64,000 nt of DNA from Mucilaginibacter myungsuensis (GCF_015222005.1 NZ_JADFFL010000011.1:104819-168818), one strand, 5' to 3'; shown: positions 53,512 through 62,914, numbered from the stretch's first letter. The notes: generated by a model not told the origin, from the letters alone. Made by a program: numbers and translations.

Positions 53512-54165
53512 ATGCGCCGTATCTTTTTTATTCCTGGTCTGGGTGCGGACAAACGTATCTATCGCCACATCAAAGCCGGTACCGATGCGGATGAATTGGT
53601 CTATATCGATTGGATAGAACCCGAGCGCATAGATACTTTAACAAGCTATGCGCAAAAGCTTATCCAGCAATATAATATCACCCAAAATTCTATCGTTATC
53701 GGCAATTCCTTAGGTGGCATGTTGGCGGTTGAGATTGCCAATCAAATACGTTTGGATAAGGTTATCTTACTGTCGAGTATCAAGACCATTGATGAAGCCC
53801 CGTTCTATTTCAAATTGTTCAGGACCCTGCCCGTTCATAAACTGATCCCGGGTAAATTGTTCTCAAAAATGGGCGCGTTGATATCGCCGATATTTGGTAA
53901 GATGTATTCTGTAGATGCTTTCCTATTCAATAGCATGTTGCAAAATACCTCCCCGGTATTTTTAAAATGGGCCATGGGTGCGGCCTTGCATTGGCAAAAC
54001 AAAACCATCCCGGCAAACCTTTATCACATCACGGGCGATAAAGATCATGTTTTCAATTACCGTAAGATCAAGTCGCCGACAGTGATCCCGGGCGGTACGC
54101 ACATCATGATATTTGACCGTGCCGAAGAGATAAACGTGATCTTAGCTGATATTTTAAAAGATTGA
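53512..54165 (+). CDS. Alpha/beta hydrolase
   Basis: This 217-residue protein has an RFFIPGLGADKRIYRH-like opening (IFFIPGLGADKRIY), nucleophile GNSLGGM, a late Asp in ITGDKDHVF and His in PGGTHIM, so the Ser-Asp-His triad is complete. The GNSLG nucleophile elbow (Asn in place of His) is common in this group. Substrate unknown. Zero-gap with msrC and a 4-base overlap with the glycosylase gene show an operon. Confidence 0.88.
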   Translation: MRRIFFIPGLGADKRIYRHIKAGTDADELVYIDWIEPERIDTLTSYAQKLIQQYNITQNSIVIGNSLGGMLAVEIANQIRLDKVILLSSIKTIDEAPFYFKLFRTLPVHKLIPGKLFSKMGALISPIFGKMYSVDAFLFNSMLQNTSPVFLKWAMGAALHWQNKTIPANLYHITGDKDHVFNYRKIKSPTVIPGGTHIMIFDRAEEINVILADILKD

Positions 54166-54767
54166 AACTGCCCGAAGCATATTACCAAAGTGACGATGTG
54201 GTCGGCCTCGCGAAGGACCTGATCGGTAAATACCTGTTCACCCGGTTCGATGGGATGGTCACAGGCGGATACATCGTCGAAACGGAAGCATACGCTGGTG
54301 TGATCGATAAAGCCTCGCACGCTTTCGGAGGCCGTAACACGCCGCGTACCAGCACCATGTATCTAAATGGCGGCGTCGCCTACGTCTATCTTTGCTACGG
54401 TATTCATGAAATGCTGAACATTGTGACCTCAGTAGAAGGCCAACCGCATGCAATATTGATCAGGGCGATCAACCCGACCCTTGGACTGGATGTTATGCAA
54501 GCAAGACGCAACATGGCGGTAATTAAACCCAATATCACCATGGGGCCCGGATCTGTAGCTAAGGCTTTAGGTATATCCCGTAAAGTAAACGCTATCAGTT
54601 TAAAAAGTGATATTTTATGGTTAGAGGATAAGGGTCTTGTGATATCTGAAAGCGATATTATTGCCGCCCCGCGTGTGGGTGTAGATTATGCCGGGGACGA
54701 TGCGTTATTGCCTTATCGTTTCTATGTAAAAGGCAATCCTTACGTAAGCAAGCCCCGCAAACCATAG
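54162..54767 (+). CDS. mpg: 3-methyladenine DNA glycosylase (AAG/MPG family)
   Basis: This 201-residue enzyme excises alkylated and deaminated purines. It shows the AAG signature: DLIGKYLFTR, VETEAYAG with catalytic Glu, SHAFGGRNTPRTSTMYLNGG, CYGIHEMLNIVT and GPGSVAKALGI. The start is TTG, forming TTGA with the upstream stop codon, which indicates coupled translation. Confidence 0.95.
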   Translation: MKLPEAYYQSDDVVGLAKDLIGKYLFTRFDGMVTGGYIVETEAYAGVIDKASHAFGGRNTPRTSTMYLNGGVAYVYLCYGIHEMLNIVTSVEGQPHAILIRAINPTLGLDVMQARRNMAVIKPNITMGPGSVAKALGISRKVNAISLKSDILWLEDKGLVISESDIIAAPRVGVDYAGDDALLPYRFYVKGNPYVSKPRKP

Positions 54768-54797
54768 CAACAATTTAACAATACCATAATTTCCTGT

Positions 54798-54805
54798 TAC
54801 CTTTG
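54798..54805 (+). promoter_or_regulatory. -7 box of kynU
   Basis: TACCTTTG matches TAnnTTTG, with TTTA 20 bp upstream as a near-consensus -33 box. It ends 19 bp before the kynU ATG. Confidence 0.6.
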
Positions 54806-54824
54806 AAGAAACAAGATCAGACTT

Positions 54825-56111
54825 ATGATATTTAAGAATGACCTGCAATTTTCCCGCTCTTTAGATGAGCAGGACCCGCTCAAAAATATGCGCGATGCGT
54901 TCATCATCCCGCAGCATAACGGTACCGATGCTATTTACCTTTGCGGTAATTCTCTCGGCCTGCAACCCAAAGCTGTACAAACCGAAGTAGCCAAACAACT
55001 AAGCGCCTGGGCCACCAAAGGGGTAGAGGGCTGGTTTGATGGCGTCGAGCCATGGCTCGACTATCAGCAAAGCCTGAAAGGAACGCTGGAAGATATCCTT
55101 GGGGCCGGAGCTCACGAGATCAGTATCATGAATTCACTTACAGTAAATCTTCATTTACTGATGGTAAGTTTCTATCAACCAACAAATAAACGATATAAAA
55201 TATTAATGGAAGGCGGCGCTTTTCCGTCTGATCAGTATGCCGTAGAAAGTCAGGTGCGTTATCACGGACTGGAGCCTGATGATACAATTATCGAGGTGTT
55301 CCCTCGTGAGGGAGAATATACTTTACACACCGAAGATATCATCCAGGCTATCAATGATCATGCGGACGAATTATCTTTGGTGTTGTTTTCAGGCATTAAC
55401 TATTACACTGGTCAATTTTTTGATATCAAAGCTATTACAGAGGCCGCCCATGCGGTTGGTGTTTGTGCTGGTTTTGATCTTGCCCATGCCGCAGGTAACG
55501 TACCTTTGAAGCTGCACGAGTGGAAGGCCGACTTTGCTTGCTGGTGTTCTTACAAATATCTCAACTCAGGCCCGGGTGGTATCAGCGGCATTTTTGTTCA
55601 CGAGAAACACCATAGCGATATCACTTTAGACCGCTTTGCCGGCTGGTGGGGCAATCGTCGCTCCACCCAGTTTAAAATGGAAAAAGGTTTCGACCCTGAA
55701 GCCGGCGCCGATGGTTGGCAGGTAAGCACCGCGCCGATTCTGCTTATGGCGGCTCATAAAGCCGCTCTAAGCGCTCATGGCTCGGCGGGCGGCATAGGCA
55801 AGCTTCGTCAGAAAAGCTTGCGCTTGACGGGTTATTTTGAGTTCCTGATCAATAGTGTAAATACTGGAATTGGTGAAGAGCTATTTAAGATCATCACCCC
55901 AACAGATCCTGAGCATCGCGGAGCGCAACTTTCTATCATTTGTCAGCAAAACGGCAAGGCGATATTCGACTATCTGACAGAACATGGCGTGATTGGCGAT
56001 TGGAGAGAGCCTGACGTGATCAGATTAAGCGCTGTGCCATTGTACAATACTTTTACTGAAGTTTATCTTACAGGTCAGCTATTAGCTGAAGCCGCAAAGA
56101 AATTCAATTAA
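54825..56111 (+). CDS. kynU: Kynureninase
   Basis: KynU cleaves kynurenine to anthranilate and alanine (or 3-hydroxykynurenine to 3-hydroxyanthranilate) in tryptophan breakdown or NAD synthesis. The 428-residue PLP enzyme has the Schiff-base Lys244 in WCSYKYLNSGPGG, FDLAHAAGN upstream, and GWWGNR after it. Other kyn genes are not in the window. It ends inside a short-word repeat that runs up to the HDAC-like gene. Confidence 0.97.
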   Translation: MIFKNDLQFSRSLDEQDPLKNMRDAFIIPQHNGTDAIYLCGNSLGLQPKAVQTEVAKQLSAWATKGVEGWFDGVEPWLDYQQSLKGTLEDILGAGAHEISIMNSLTVNLHLLMVSFYQPTNKRYKILMEGGAFPSDQYAVESQVRYHGLEPDDTIIEVFPREGEYTLHTEDIIQAINDHADELSLVLFSGINYYTGQFFDIKAITEAAHAVGVCAGFDLAHAAGNVPLKLHEWKADFACWCSYKYLNSGPGGISGIFVHEKHHSDITLDRFAGWWGNRRSTQFKMEKGFDPEAGADGWQVSTAPILLMAAHKAALSAHGSAGGIGKLRQKSLRLTGYFEFLINSVNTGIGEELFKIITPTDPEHRGAQLSIICQQNGKAIFDYLTEHGVIGDWREPDVIRLSAVPLYNTFTEVYLTGQLLAEAAKKFN

Positions 56112-56163
56112 TGACAGCGAAGCGCAATGACTCAATGACAGGCGCAGCCAATTATTGCGAAGC
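56110..56163 (+). repeat. AATGAC/GCGAAGC short-word repeat between kynU and the HDAC gene
   Basis: AATGAC occurs three times (56110, 56126, 56134) and GCGAAGC twice (56117, 56157), with CAGGCGCAGCC between. This fills the whole 52-bp spacer, including the kynU stop codon context. Confidence 0.5.
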
Positions 56164-57066
56164 ATGCTGAAAATCGCGTACGACCCTATCTACGCTCATC
56201 CGCTGCCGGAGGGGCATCGTTTCCCGATGTTGAAGTACGAATTGATACCGGGGCAATTATTGCATGAGGGCGTCATCACGCAAGAGAACTTGTTCTCGCC
56301 TGATGAATTGGATGATGAAACTATCCTGTTAACGCACGATGCTACCTACTATAGAGAGTTAACTGAACTGACATTGTCGCCTAAAGAACAACGCCGTATA
56401 GGTTTTCCATTGACCGCAAAATTAGTAAAGCGCGAGCGGAGGATCGCTAAAGGGACGATAGACGGCTGTAAATTTGCAAGGCAGTACGGAATAGCCTTTA
56501 ACGTGGCCGGTGGTACCCATCATGCCGGTACAAATTGGGGCGAAGGTTTTTGTATGTTAAATGATCAGGCTGTCGCGGCTAATTGGCTACTGAAGAATGA
56601 ACCTGAACTTTCGATACTCATCGTTGATCTGGATGTGCATCAGGGGAACGGTACTGCACAAATATTTGAGCATGACTCGAGGGGGTTCACCTTTTCCATG
56701 CATGGGGCTAATAATTTCCCCTATCGAAAAGAACGGTCGGATCTCGATATCCCTTTAGAGGATGGCACAACAGGAGATAAGTTCCTGAGCATTCTTTCCG
56801 AAACGCTTTCCAAACTGATCGCGCAACAAAAGCCCGACTTTATCTTCTACCTATCAGGTGTTGATGTGTTGGCCACGGATAAATTAGGCAAACTATCTTT
56901 AACGCTTGATGAATGTAAAGAGCGCGACCATATCGTCTTTCAACAATGCTTCAAAAACAACATCCCGGTGCAGGTAAGTATGGGCGGAGGTTATTCGCCA
57001 AATATTAAAGATATTGTTGATGCGCATTGCAATACCTTTCGGTTAGCCAATGAGTTATACTTCTAA
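56164..57066 (+). CDS. Histone deacetylase-like (acetoin/polyamine deacetylase) family protein
   Basis: This 300-residue protein has the zinc deacetylase signature: GGTHHAGTNWGEGFC with the catalytic His pair, VDLDVHQGNGTA with the Asp-His zinc ligands and SGVDVLATDKLG with the third Asp. Bacterial members deacetylate acetylpolyamines, acetoin-related or other small substrates; which one is unclear. The ATG at 56164 is used in preference to a TTG three codons earlier. It converges with the beta-CASP gene. Confidence 0.92.
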   Translation: MLKIAYDPIYAHPLPEGHRFPMLKYELIPGQLLHEGVITQENLFSPDELDDETILLTHDATYYRELTELTLSPKEQRRIGFPLTAKLVKRERRIAKGTIDGCKFARQYGIAFNVAGGTHHAGTNWGEGFCMLNDQAVAANWLLKNEPELSILIVDLDVHQGNGTAQIFEHDSRGFTFSMHGANNFPYRKERSDLDIPLEDGTTGDKFLSILSETLSKLIAQQKPDFIFYLSGVDVLATDKLGKLSLTLDECKERDHIVFQQCFKNNIPVQVSMGGGYSPNIKDIVDAHCNTFRLANELYF

Positions 57067-57084
57067 ATGTAAATTGATATTGGA

Positions 57085-58485
57085 TCAAATATCGTAGCTG
57101 ATACCATTTTCAGGTATTACCACCTCGTAACCGTCCGCGCTCAGGTCATCAGCCATTAATTGCATGCTCGTACCTTCGCCGTGCACCAAAAAGACCTTCT
57201 TTAATTTCTGCTTATCCAGTTGCTTAATGTTGTTTACCAGGTCCTCGTGGTCGCCATGGGCGCTCAATACATCAGTTTGTTTGATAGTGGCATATACAGA
57301 TAATTCCCTGTCTTTGATGCGAACGATCGGGTCGCCGCGTAAAAGGCGATGACCAAGAGTCCCCTTTGCGCAATAGCCGATGAATAGGATAGTGCAGTAA
57401 TAGTTCTGGATGTTGTTATACAGATGGTCCTGTATACGGCCACCTTCTAACATACCGGCAGACGATATGATGATGCAAGGCTCAAAGTAATTGCTGATCT
57501 GCTTGCTCTCTGTCAGGTTCTCGATATAGGTCAGGTTCTCAAACTCGAATTCGTCGCCCTGATCTTTGTAAAATTGCTGCGCCTCTTCGTTCACCAGGTT
57601 ATGGTGTTTGCGATAGATCGTCGTTGACCGGTTAGCCATTGGGCTATCTACAAATACGGCAACTTTAGGCAGCTTACCCGAACTGAATATCTTATTCAGC
57701 GTAAATACCAATGATTGTGTCCTGCCAATACTGAACGCCGGGATGATCAATCGGCCCGATTCTTTGATACAAGCCTTCTCGATCACCTCGATCAACGTTT
57801 CCTCAACCGACTTGCCCTTGGTATGCATCCGGCCGCCATAGGTGGATTCAGAAACGATATAATCAACATCGGGAAGTGTTTCCGGATCATTCAATACAGG
57901 ATAACCTTTACGACCGATATCGCCTGTAAAGGCTATCGTTCTGTCTTCGCCATTCTCCTTAACCTTTAACACAGCCGCCGCGGCACCCAATAGGTGACCG
58001 ACAGGGATAAAGGTCAATTCGATATCACCCGTTATTCGGAATGGCTTATTAAAGCCGATGGTCACAAACCTATCCACCGTATCCATCACATGTTTTGCTA
58101 AATACAAAGGTTGTGCAGTATTACCACCGCCATGATGACGGCCCCGGCGATGCTTGCGGCTCTTTTCCTGTTTGCTCATAAAGATGCTTACAGAGTCATA
58201 AAGCAAAACCTCGGTCAGGTCGGCTGTAGGGGCGGTGCAAAGGATCTGCCCGTTATAGCCCATACGTACCAGCGTCGGTAAGTTACCCGAGTGGTCGATA
58301 TGTGCGTGGGTCAAGATAACCACATCGATCTCGGCCGGGTTAAAATTGAAATCCTCGTTAGCGAGTAAGTGTTTCTCTTTCTCGTAATCTAAACCGCAAT
58401 CTATCAGTATCTTATATTGGCCCACCTGCAGCAAATGCATGCTTCCGGTAACTTGCTGCGCGGCGCCGTGTATAGTTAGTTTCAT
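57085..58485 (-). CDS. MBL-fold beta-CASP RNA-processing-type hydrolase
   Basis: This 466-residue protein has the metallo-beta-lactamase motif THAHIDHSG, then the beta-CASP insert with IIPAFSIGRTQ, and ends with SAHGDHEDL and VHGEG. The group is homologous to archaeal and eukaryotic CPSF-like nucleases and some bacterial endoribonucleases, so RNA cleavage is the likely role. It has no KH domains. The dense ACCATGG repeat lies just upstream. Confidence 0.9.
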   Translation of the reverse strand: MKLTIHGAAQQVTGSMHLLQVGQYKILIDCGLDYEKEKHLLANEDFNFNPAEIDVVILTHAHIDHSGNLPTLVRMGYNGQILCTAPTADLTEVLLYDSVSIFMSKQEKSRKHRRGRHHGGGNTAQPLYLAKHVMDTVDRFVTIGFNKPFRITGDIELTFIPVGHLLGAAAAVLKVKENGEDRTIAFTGDIGRKGYPVLNDPETLPDVDYIVSESTYGGRMHTKGKSVEETLIEVIEKACIKESGRLIIPAFSIGRTQSLVFTLNKIFSSGKLPKVAVFVDSPMANRSTTIYRKHHNLVNEEAQQFYKDQGDEFEFENLTYIENLTESKQISNYFEPCIIISSAGMLEGGRIQDHLYNNIQNYYCTILFIGYCAKGTLGHRLLRGDPIVRIKDRELSVYATIKQTDVLSAHGDHEDLVNNIKQLDKQKLKKVFLVHGEGTSMQLMADDLSADGYEVVIPENGISYDI

Positions 58486-58490
58486 CTGTT

Positions 58491-58523
58491 AGTCCATGGA
58501 CCATGGCCGATAGACCATGGCTG
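58491..58523. repeat. ACCATGG short-word repeat
   Basis: AGTCCATGGACCATGG and TAGACCATGG repeat the palindromic word CCATGG three times within 33 bp. It fills the spacer between the ABC transporter and beta-CASP genes. Confidence 0.6.
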
Positions 58524-58558
58524 TTTTGGCGTAAGATAGTATTTTGGACGAATCTTCG

Positions 58559-60418
58559 TTATTTTTCGTTTTCCACAGGCTCTCGCAGGCTCTCTTTTGA
58601 GTCGGTTTGTAATTGACTTAGGTATCTGTAAAGACCACCCTCGTTCTCCATCAGTTTGGTATGGCTACCTGTTTCAACAACTGTACCTTTCTCGATCACA
58701 ACGATCTGATCTGCTTCGCGAATAGTAGACAAACGGTGGGCGATGATGATTGAGGTGCGGCCTACCATCAGCTCCTCTAAAGCCTCTTGTACTAAACGTT
58801 CCGATTCTGAGTCGAGCGATGAGGTGGCTTCGTCAAGGATCAGGATAGATGGGTTTTTAAGCAATGCACGTGCTATCGCGATACGTTGCCTTTGTCCGCC
58901 CGATAGTTTTACACCACGTTCGCCGACAACGGTCTCATATCCTTCCGGGAAACCACTGATGAATTGGTGGGCATTGGCACGTTGAGCCGCTTTGATGACC
59001 TCATCATTGGTAGCACCCATTTTGCCGTACGCTATGTTCTCTAATATCGTCCCACCAAAAAGCAATACATCCTGCGGAACGATGGCTACCTGATTGCGAA
59101 CATCGGTCAGTGAATAGCTATCAGCATTACGACCATCGAATTGGATATTGCCTTCCTGCGGATGATAGAATTGCAGGATGAGCGATGCCATGGTAGATTT
59201 ACCGGAACCACTTGGGCCGACAATGGCCACTTTTTGACCAGCTTTGGCATCAAAAGAAACATACTTCAATACAGTGATCTCTGGACGGGAAGGGTAGTGG
59301 AAGGTGATATTTTGGAAAGACAGGTCGCCACGGATCATCTCTACAGTGGCGTTCTCTGCTTCGATCATAGATATCGGCTCGCCTTGCTCGCCTAATATCT
59401 CTAATACGCGCTCGCTTGCGCCGATGGCTTTTTGCAGGTTGGCGTACAGATCAGGGAAGCTGCCCATGGCTGCGCCCACAAAGATCGAGTACATGATAAA
59501 CGTGGTCAGTTGACCAACATTGATATCGTGGTTTTGTATTAGTGTCGATCCGTACCAGATCACGCCGACAAAAGTACCGAACAAGCAGAATACGATGAAC
59601 GATGCAAATATCCCACGGAATTTAGCGCCTTTAACGGCTATACCGACAACCTCTCGCAGGATCTTATCATAACGGTTAGCTTCATAAGCTTCGTGCACAA
59701 ACGCCTTTACATTGGCGATGCCTTGTAAGGTTTCCTCTACAACAGTATTTGACTCTGCTAATTTATCCTGGGCCTGACGAGATAGTTTACGAATGAATTT
59801 ACCGAAAACTACTGCGAAAGCGATAAGGAACGGCAAGATACTCAACAGCATCAAAGTCAACTTACCAGATACGATCACCAATAAGGTTACGCTGCCTGCC
59901 ATGATCACCAATTGACGGATAACTTCGGCAATGGTAGTGGTCAGTGTATCCTGTATCTGCGAAAGATCGGCAGATATGCGGCTGTTCAATTCACCAACGC
60001 GGCGGTTGGCAAAGAAATTCATTGGCAGGGTGATCAGTTTAAAATAAGTATCTCTGCGGATATCGGCTAAAGATTTTTCGGCTACCTGCACAAAAAACAC
60101 TACCCTAAAGAAGGAAACAAAAGCTTGCCCAAAAAGTAAAGCGAAACCAAATATACCAATTGCATTAAGGCTATGTGGGAAGAATTTGTTTTTGTAAATA
60201 CCCTGAGCAGCATCTATCAAAGCACCAAGGATAGCGGGAAACGCCAATCCTGTTAAGCTGGAAAGGAACAGCAAAAACATCCCGAAGATGAATTTTGCCC
60301 GATACGGCCTGAGGTAACTTAGCAGCCGGGCTACACGTTTTAAACTTTCACTATTGATCTTTGCTTTTGGCAGTTCTGCTTCTGCCTTACTTCCACTATT
60401 TAATCGTCCGCGCGCCAT
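58559..60418 (-). CDS. ABC exporter half-transporter (MsbA-like)
   Basis: This 619-residue protein fuses a six-helix permease domain (about 35-330) to an ATPase domain (about 370-600) with Walker A GPSGSGKST, signature LSGGQRQR and Walker B LILDEATSSLD. It would work as a homodimer exporting a lipid, glycolipid or drug. MsbA (lipid A flippase) is the closest functional analogue, but substrate cannot be assigned. A hypothetical coiled protein lies just upstream (36 bp) on the same strand. Confidence 0.95.
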   Translation of the reverse strand: MARGRLNSGSKAEAELPKAKINSESLKRVARLLSYLRPYRAKFIFGMFLLFLSSLTGLAFPAILGALIDAAQGIYKNKFFPHSLNAIGIFGFALLFGQAFVSFFRVVFFVQVAEKSLADIRRDTYFKLITLPMNFFANRRVGELNSRISADLSQIQDTLTTTIAEVIRQLVIMAGSVTLLVIVSGKLTLMLLSILPFLIAFAVVFGKFIRKLSRQAQDKLAESNTVVEETLQGIANVKAFVHEAYEANRYDKILREVVGIAVKGAKFRGIFASFIVFCLFGTFVGVIWYGSTLIQNHDINVGQLTTFIMYSIFVGAAMGSFPDLYANLQKAIGASERVLEILGEQGEPISMIEAENATVEMIRGDLSFQNITFHYPSRPEITVLKYVSFDAKAGQKVAIVGPSGSGKSTMASLILQFYHPQEGNIQFDGRNADSYSLTDVRNQVAIVPQDVLLFGGTILENIAYGKMGATNDEVIKAAQRANAHQFISGFPEGYETVVGERGVKLSGGQRQRIAIARALLKNPSILILDEATSSLDSESERLVQEALEELMVGRTSIIIAHRLSTIREADQIVVIEKGTVVETGSHTKLMENEGGLYRYLSQLQTDSKESLREPVENEK

Positions 60419-60454
60419 TTATCTCTTTGGTTCTGTTTGTTCAAACCCCCAAAT

Positions 60455-60973
60455 TTACGTTTTAGCGGGACGTTTTCGTGTAAGTAAGTATAAAAGTGAC
60501 AATATTAGGATACCGACGATGACGTATAAGATGGTTGTCGACCGGTCGTGAGCCTTTTCACTCGTCTCTATATCAGCATTAAGCTTGGTGACTTGTGCAC
60601 GTAGTTTATTGATAGTGGTCATGTAGGCCGTTACGGTCTCCTGTAACTCGTTCGACTTGGACTCTACCTTTTGCTGTTCAAATACCCGATAGTCCAGCAA
60701 TATCTTGGTCTCACGGAATATGCTCTCATCGGTCTTGGTGATTTCCATCAGTATCTCGTTAGATCGACGGATGTCTTTTTTGGTCTGCAAGCCAAAGATA
60801 CCAGTATGTTGGCTCAGGCTCTCGGTGTATTGACCAAAACGTTGCTCGCGAGTGGCAAGCATCTCGTTTATTTTTTTACGTTGCAGTTGGTAAGCGGCCG
60901 AGTCAGTATTATTTTGCGCGATGGCTGGAGTGACTGATATCAGCAATAGCAGAATAATCAGGAAATTGTTCAT
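60455..60973 (-). CDS. Exported coiled-coil hypothetical protein
   Basis: This 172-residue protein has a signal peptide ending AIAQ, a long helical coiled-coil region (about 30-140, with QQKVESKSNELQETV and NKLRAQVTKLNADIETSEK) and a C-terminal transmembrane helix (about 145-165) followed by a short basic tail. It would face the periplasm and be anchored at its C-terminus. It lies between the SAM hydrolase (12 bp) and ABC exporter genes and is probably co-transcribed with them. No family is recognised. Confidence 0.72.
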   Translation of the reverse strand: MNNFLIILLLLISVTPAIAQNNTDSAAYQLQRKKINEMLATREQRFGQYTESLSQHTGIFGLQTKKDIRRSNEILMEITKTDESIFRETKILLDYRVFEQQKVESKSNELQETVTAYMTTINKLRAQVTKLNADIETSEKAHDRSTTILYVIVGILILSLLYLLTRKRPAKT

Positions 60974-60985
60974 AGTTAAAAGGAC

Positions 60986-61765
60986 CTATTCAAAATCAAT
61001 GATGACACTGTCACCAAGGTTCAGTCCTAATAACCCGCTCGCGTTGCCTTTGTTTATAGCTATCTCTAAATGGTCGCTAATGCCGAAGAGGCAAAGCTTT
61101 TCGCCCTCATCCACCTCGTTGTAGTACCAGCTTAGTTTGGTGATGGTCTCGTTGCGCTTGAAATACAGAGTGAACTTGCGCCCCTGCTGTATCTTCATGA
61201 ATAGTTCTTTGGTGATATTGGTGATCACATTTTGGAACGAATCGATATAAATAACCATACCGCGGATCTGGTTCTTTTCGATCACGGGCTGCAGGTTCAT
61301 TTTCTTTTCGATACCATCTACAGGTTCGCCTATCTCCAGTAAACTTCCTCCTTTAGCTAAATGGCAGGCGGCTTTTACAAAGATATCGGTAAGCGGGAAA
61401 TGCAGATATTTAAGGTCCTGCATAATGGATATCTCCACCATCTCGTCAGGGTCGGTGTTGAACATCAGACAAAAGATGCCATTATCCGCACCCACAAAAT
61501 AGTGGTTGTTAAATTTTACTGCAAGGTATTTAACGTCCTTATTGTAGACCGTATCGATACCAATAAGGTGCACCGTATTGTCAGGAAAATAGTAGTAACT
61601 ATTTTTTAAAACAAAGGCCGCTTGTTGTATATTGAAGGCGGGAATAGAGTGGGTAACATCAACTATGTTGGCCGTTGGCAATACCTTCAGGATGCTCCCT
61701 TTTAGGGCAGCCTGGTAGATATCCTTGTCGCCAAGATCAGTAGTTAAAGTAATTATCCCTATCAA
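60986..61765 (-). CDS. SAM hydroxide adenosyltransferase/SAM hydrolase (DUF62)
   Basis: This 259-residue protein matches the DUF62/SAM hydroxide adenosyltransferase family, with IITLTTDLGDKDIYQAALKG, IVDVTHSIPAFNIQQAAFVL and VGADNGIFCLMF. Members hydrolyse SAM to adenosine and methionine, related to fluorinase. The start is TTG. The 92-bp spacer to the divergent phoH-like gene contains TCTTGTACAAGA (61790-61801) and TTTTGATCAAAA (61824-61835), two perfect palindromes. Confidence 0.93.
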   Translation of the reverse strand: MIGIITLTTDLGDKDIYQAALKGSILKVLPTANIVDVTHSIPAFNIQQAAFVLKNSYYYFPDNTVHLIGIDTVYNKDVKYLAVKFNNHYFVGADNGIFCLMFNTDPDEMVEISIMQDLKYLHFPLTDIFVKAACHLAKGGSLLEIGEPVDGIEKKMNLQPVIEKNQIRGMVIYIDSFQNVITNITKELFMKIQQGRKFTLYFKRNETITKLSWYYNEVDEGEKLCLFGISDHLEIAINKGNASGLLGLNLGDSVIIDFE

Positions 61766-61857
61766 TTTTTTAATATTTATTGCTAATCTTGTACAAGAAT
61801 TAAGCGGTGCAAATATTCAAATTTTTTGATCAAAAGATTAGGTAACTATAAAATCAA

Positions 61858-62826
61858 TTGCCGTTGAACGAATTAAAATTATCATTAGAACACGTAAATC
61901 CCGCGGTGGTGTGGGGGCCGAATAATGACCATTTCGAGATCATTAAAAAGCAATTCCCTAAGCTAAAGATAGTTGCCCGCGGAAGTGAGGTAAAGATCCT
62001 GGGCGACGAGCAGGAGCTGACGGCCTTCGGTACAAAATTTCAACAACTGATAGATCATGTAGATAAGTTCGAGTCGGCTACCAGCATCGATGTCGAGCGA
62101 ATCTTTGGTGCTAAAAGTTCACCCAAGACCGAAACAACTACCGAAGCCGGCGACAAGTCAACAACGGGAGAGGTAATTGTGTTTGGCCCTAACGGTATTA
62201 TGGTCAAAGCCCGCACAGCCAACCAGCGCCGTATGGTTGATACCATTGCTAAGAACGATATTTTGTTCGCGATCGGTCCGGCAGGTACGGGTAAAACATA
62301 CACGGCTGTTGCACTTGCGGTGAGGGCGCTAAAGAATAAAGAGATCAAGCGTATCATCCTGACCCGCCCCGCAGTAGAGGCAGGGGAGAACCTTGGCTTT
62401 TTACCCGGCGACCTGAAAGAAAAGATCGATCCGTACTTGCGCCCGCTTTACGACGCGTTGGACGATATGATCCCGGCTGAAAAGCTGAAATTGTACCTGG
62501 AGAACCGCACTATCGAGATAGCGCCTTTAGCCTTTATGCGTGGCCGTACGCTGGATAATTGCTTTGTGATCCTTGATGAGGCGCAGAACGCCACCGATAT
62601 GCAATTGAAGATGTTCCTGACCCGTATGGGGCCGTCTGCTAAGTTTATTGTAACAGGCGACGTTACCCAGATAGACTTACCTAAAAAACAAATGTCTGGC
62701 TTGCATACTGCCCTACGCATATTAACAGATATCAAAGGTATCGACATTATTTACCTTACCGGCGAGGACGTTGTCCGCCACAAACTTGTACGTAAGATAT
62801 TAGCCGCTTACGGGGACATACAATAG
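61858..62826 (+). CDS. ybeZ: PhoH-like ATPase
   Basis: This 322-residue protein has an N-terminal KH-like/linker region and a PhoH P-loop domain with Walker A GPAGTGKT at 140-147 and Walker B CFVILDEAQNATD. PhoH-like proteins are thought to act in RNA processing with YbeY, but the exact activity is unsettled. No ATG is near; TTG at 61858 (or 61864) is the start. A repeat-filled 88-bp spacer precedes purC. Confidence 0.95.
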   Translation: MPLNELKLSLEHVNPAVVWGPNNDHFEIIKKQFPKLKIVARGSEVKILGDEQELTAFGTKFQQLIDHVDKFESATSIDVERIFGAKSSPKTETTTEAGDKSTTGEVIVFGPNGIMVKARTANQRRMVDTIAKNDILFAIGPAGTGKTYTAVALAVRALKNKEIKRIILTRPAVEAGENLGFLPGDLKEKIDPYLRPLYDALDDMIPAEKLKLYLENRTIEIAPLAFMRGRTLDNCFVILDEAQNATDMQLKMFLTRMGPSAKFIVTGDVTQIDLPKKQMSGLHTALRILTDIKGIDIIYLTGEDVVRHKLVRKILAAYGDIQ

Positions 62827-62908
62827 AGATATGAGATGTTAGATGTGAGATATGAGATATCGAGGCGGAAAACCTGTCTCACATCTCATATCTCATGTCT
62901 CAAATCTA
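62826..62908. repeat. Inverted GAGATATGAG-type repeats between phoH and purC
   Basis: The left half repeats GAGATATGAG, TTAGATGTGAG words and the right half repeats the complement CTCACATCTCATATCTCATG, so AGATGTGAGATATGAGAT can pair with its complement. The spacer is otherwise GC-poor. Its design matches the TGAGTGAA repeats at fusA, but the word differs. Confidence 0.7.
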
Positions 62909-62914
62909 CCAACC

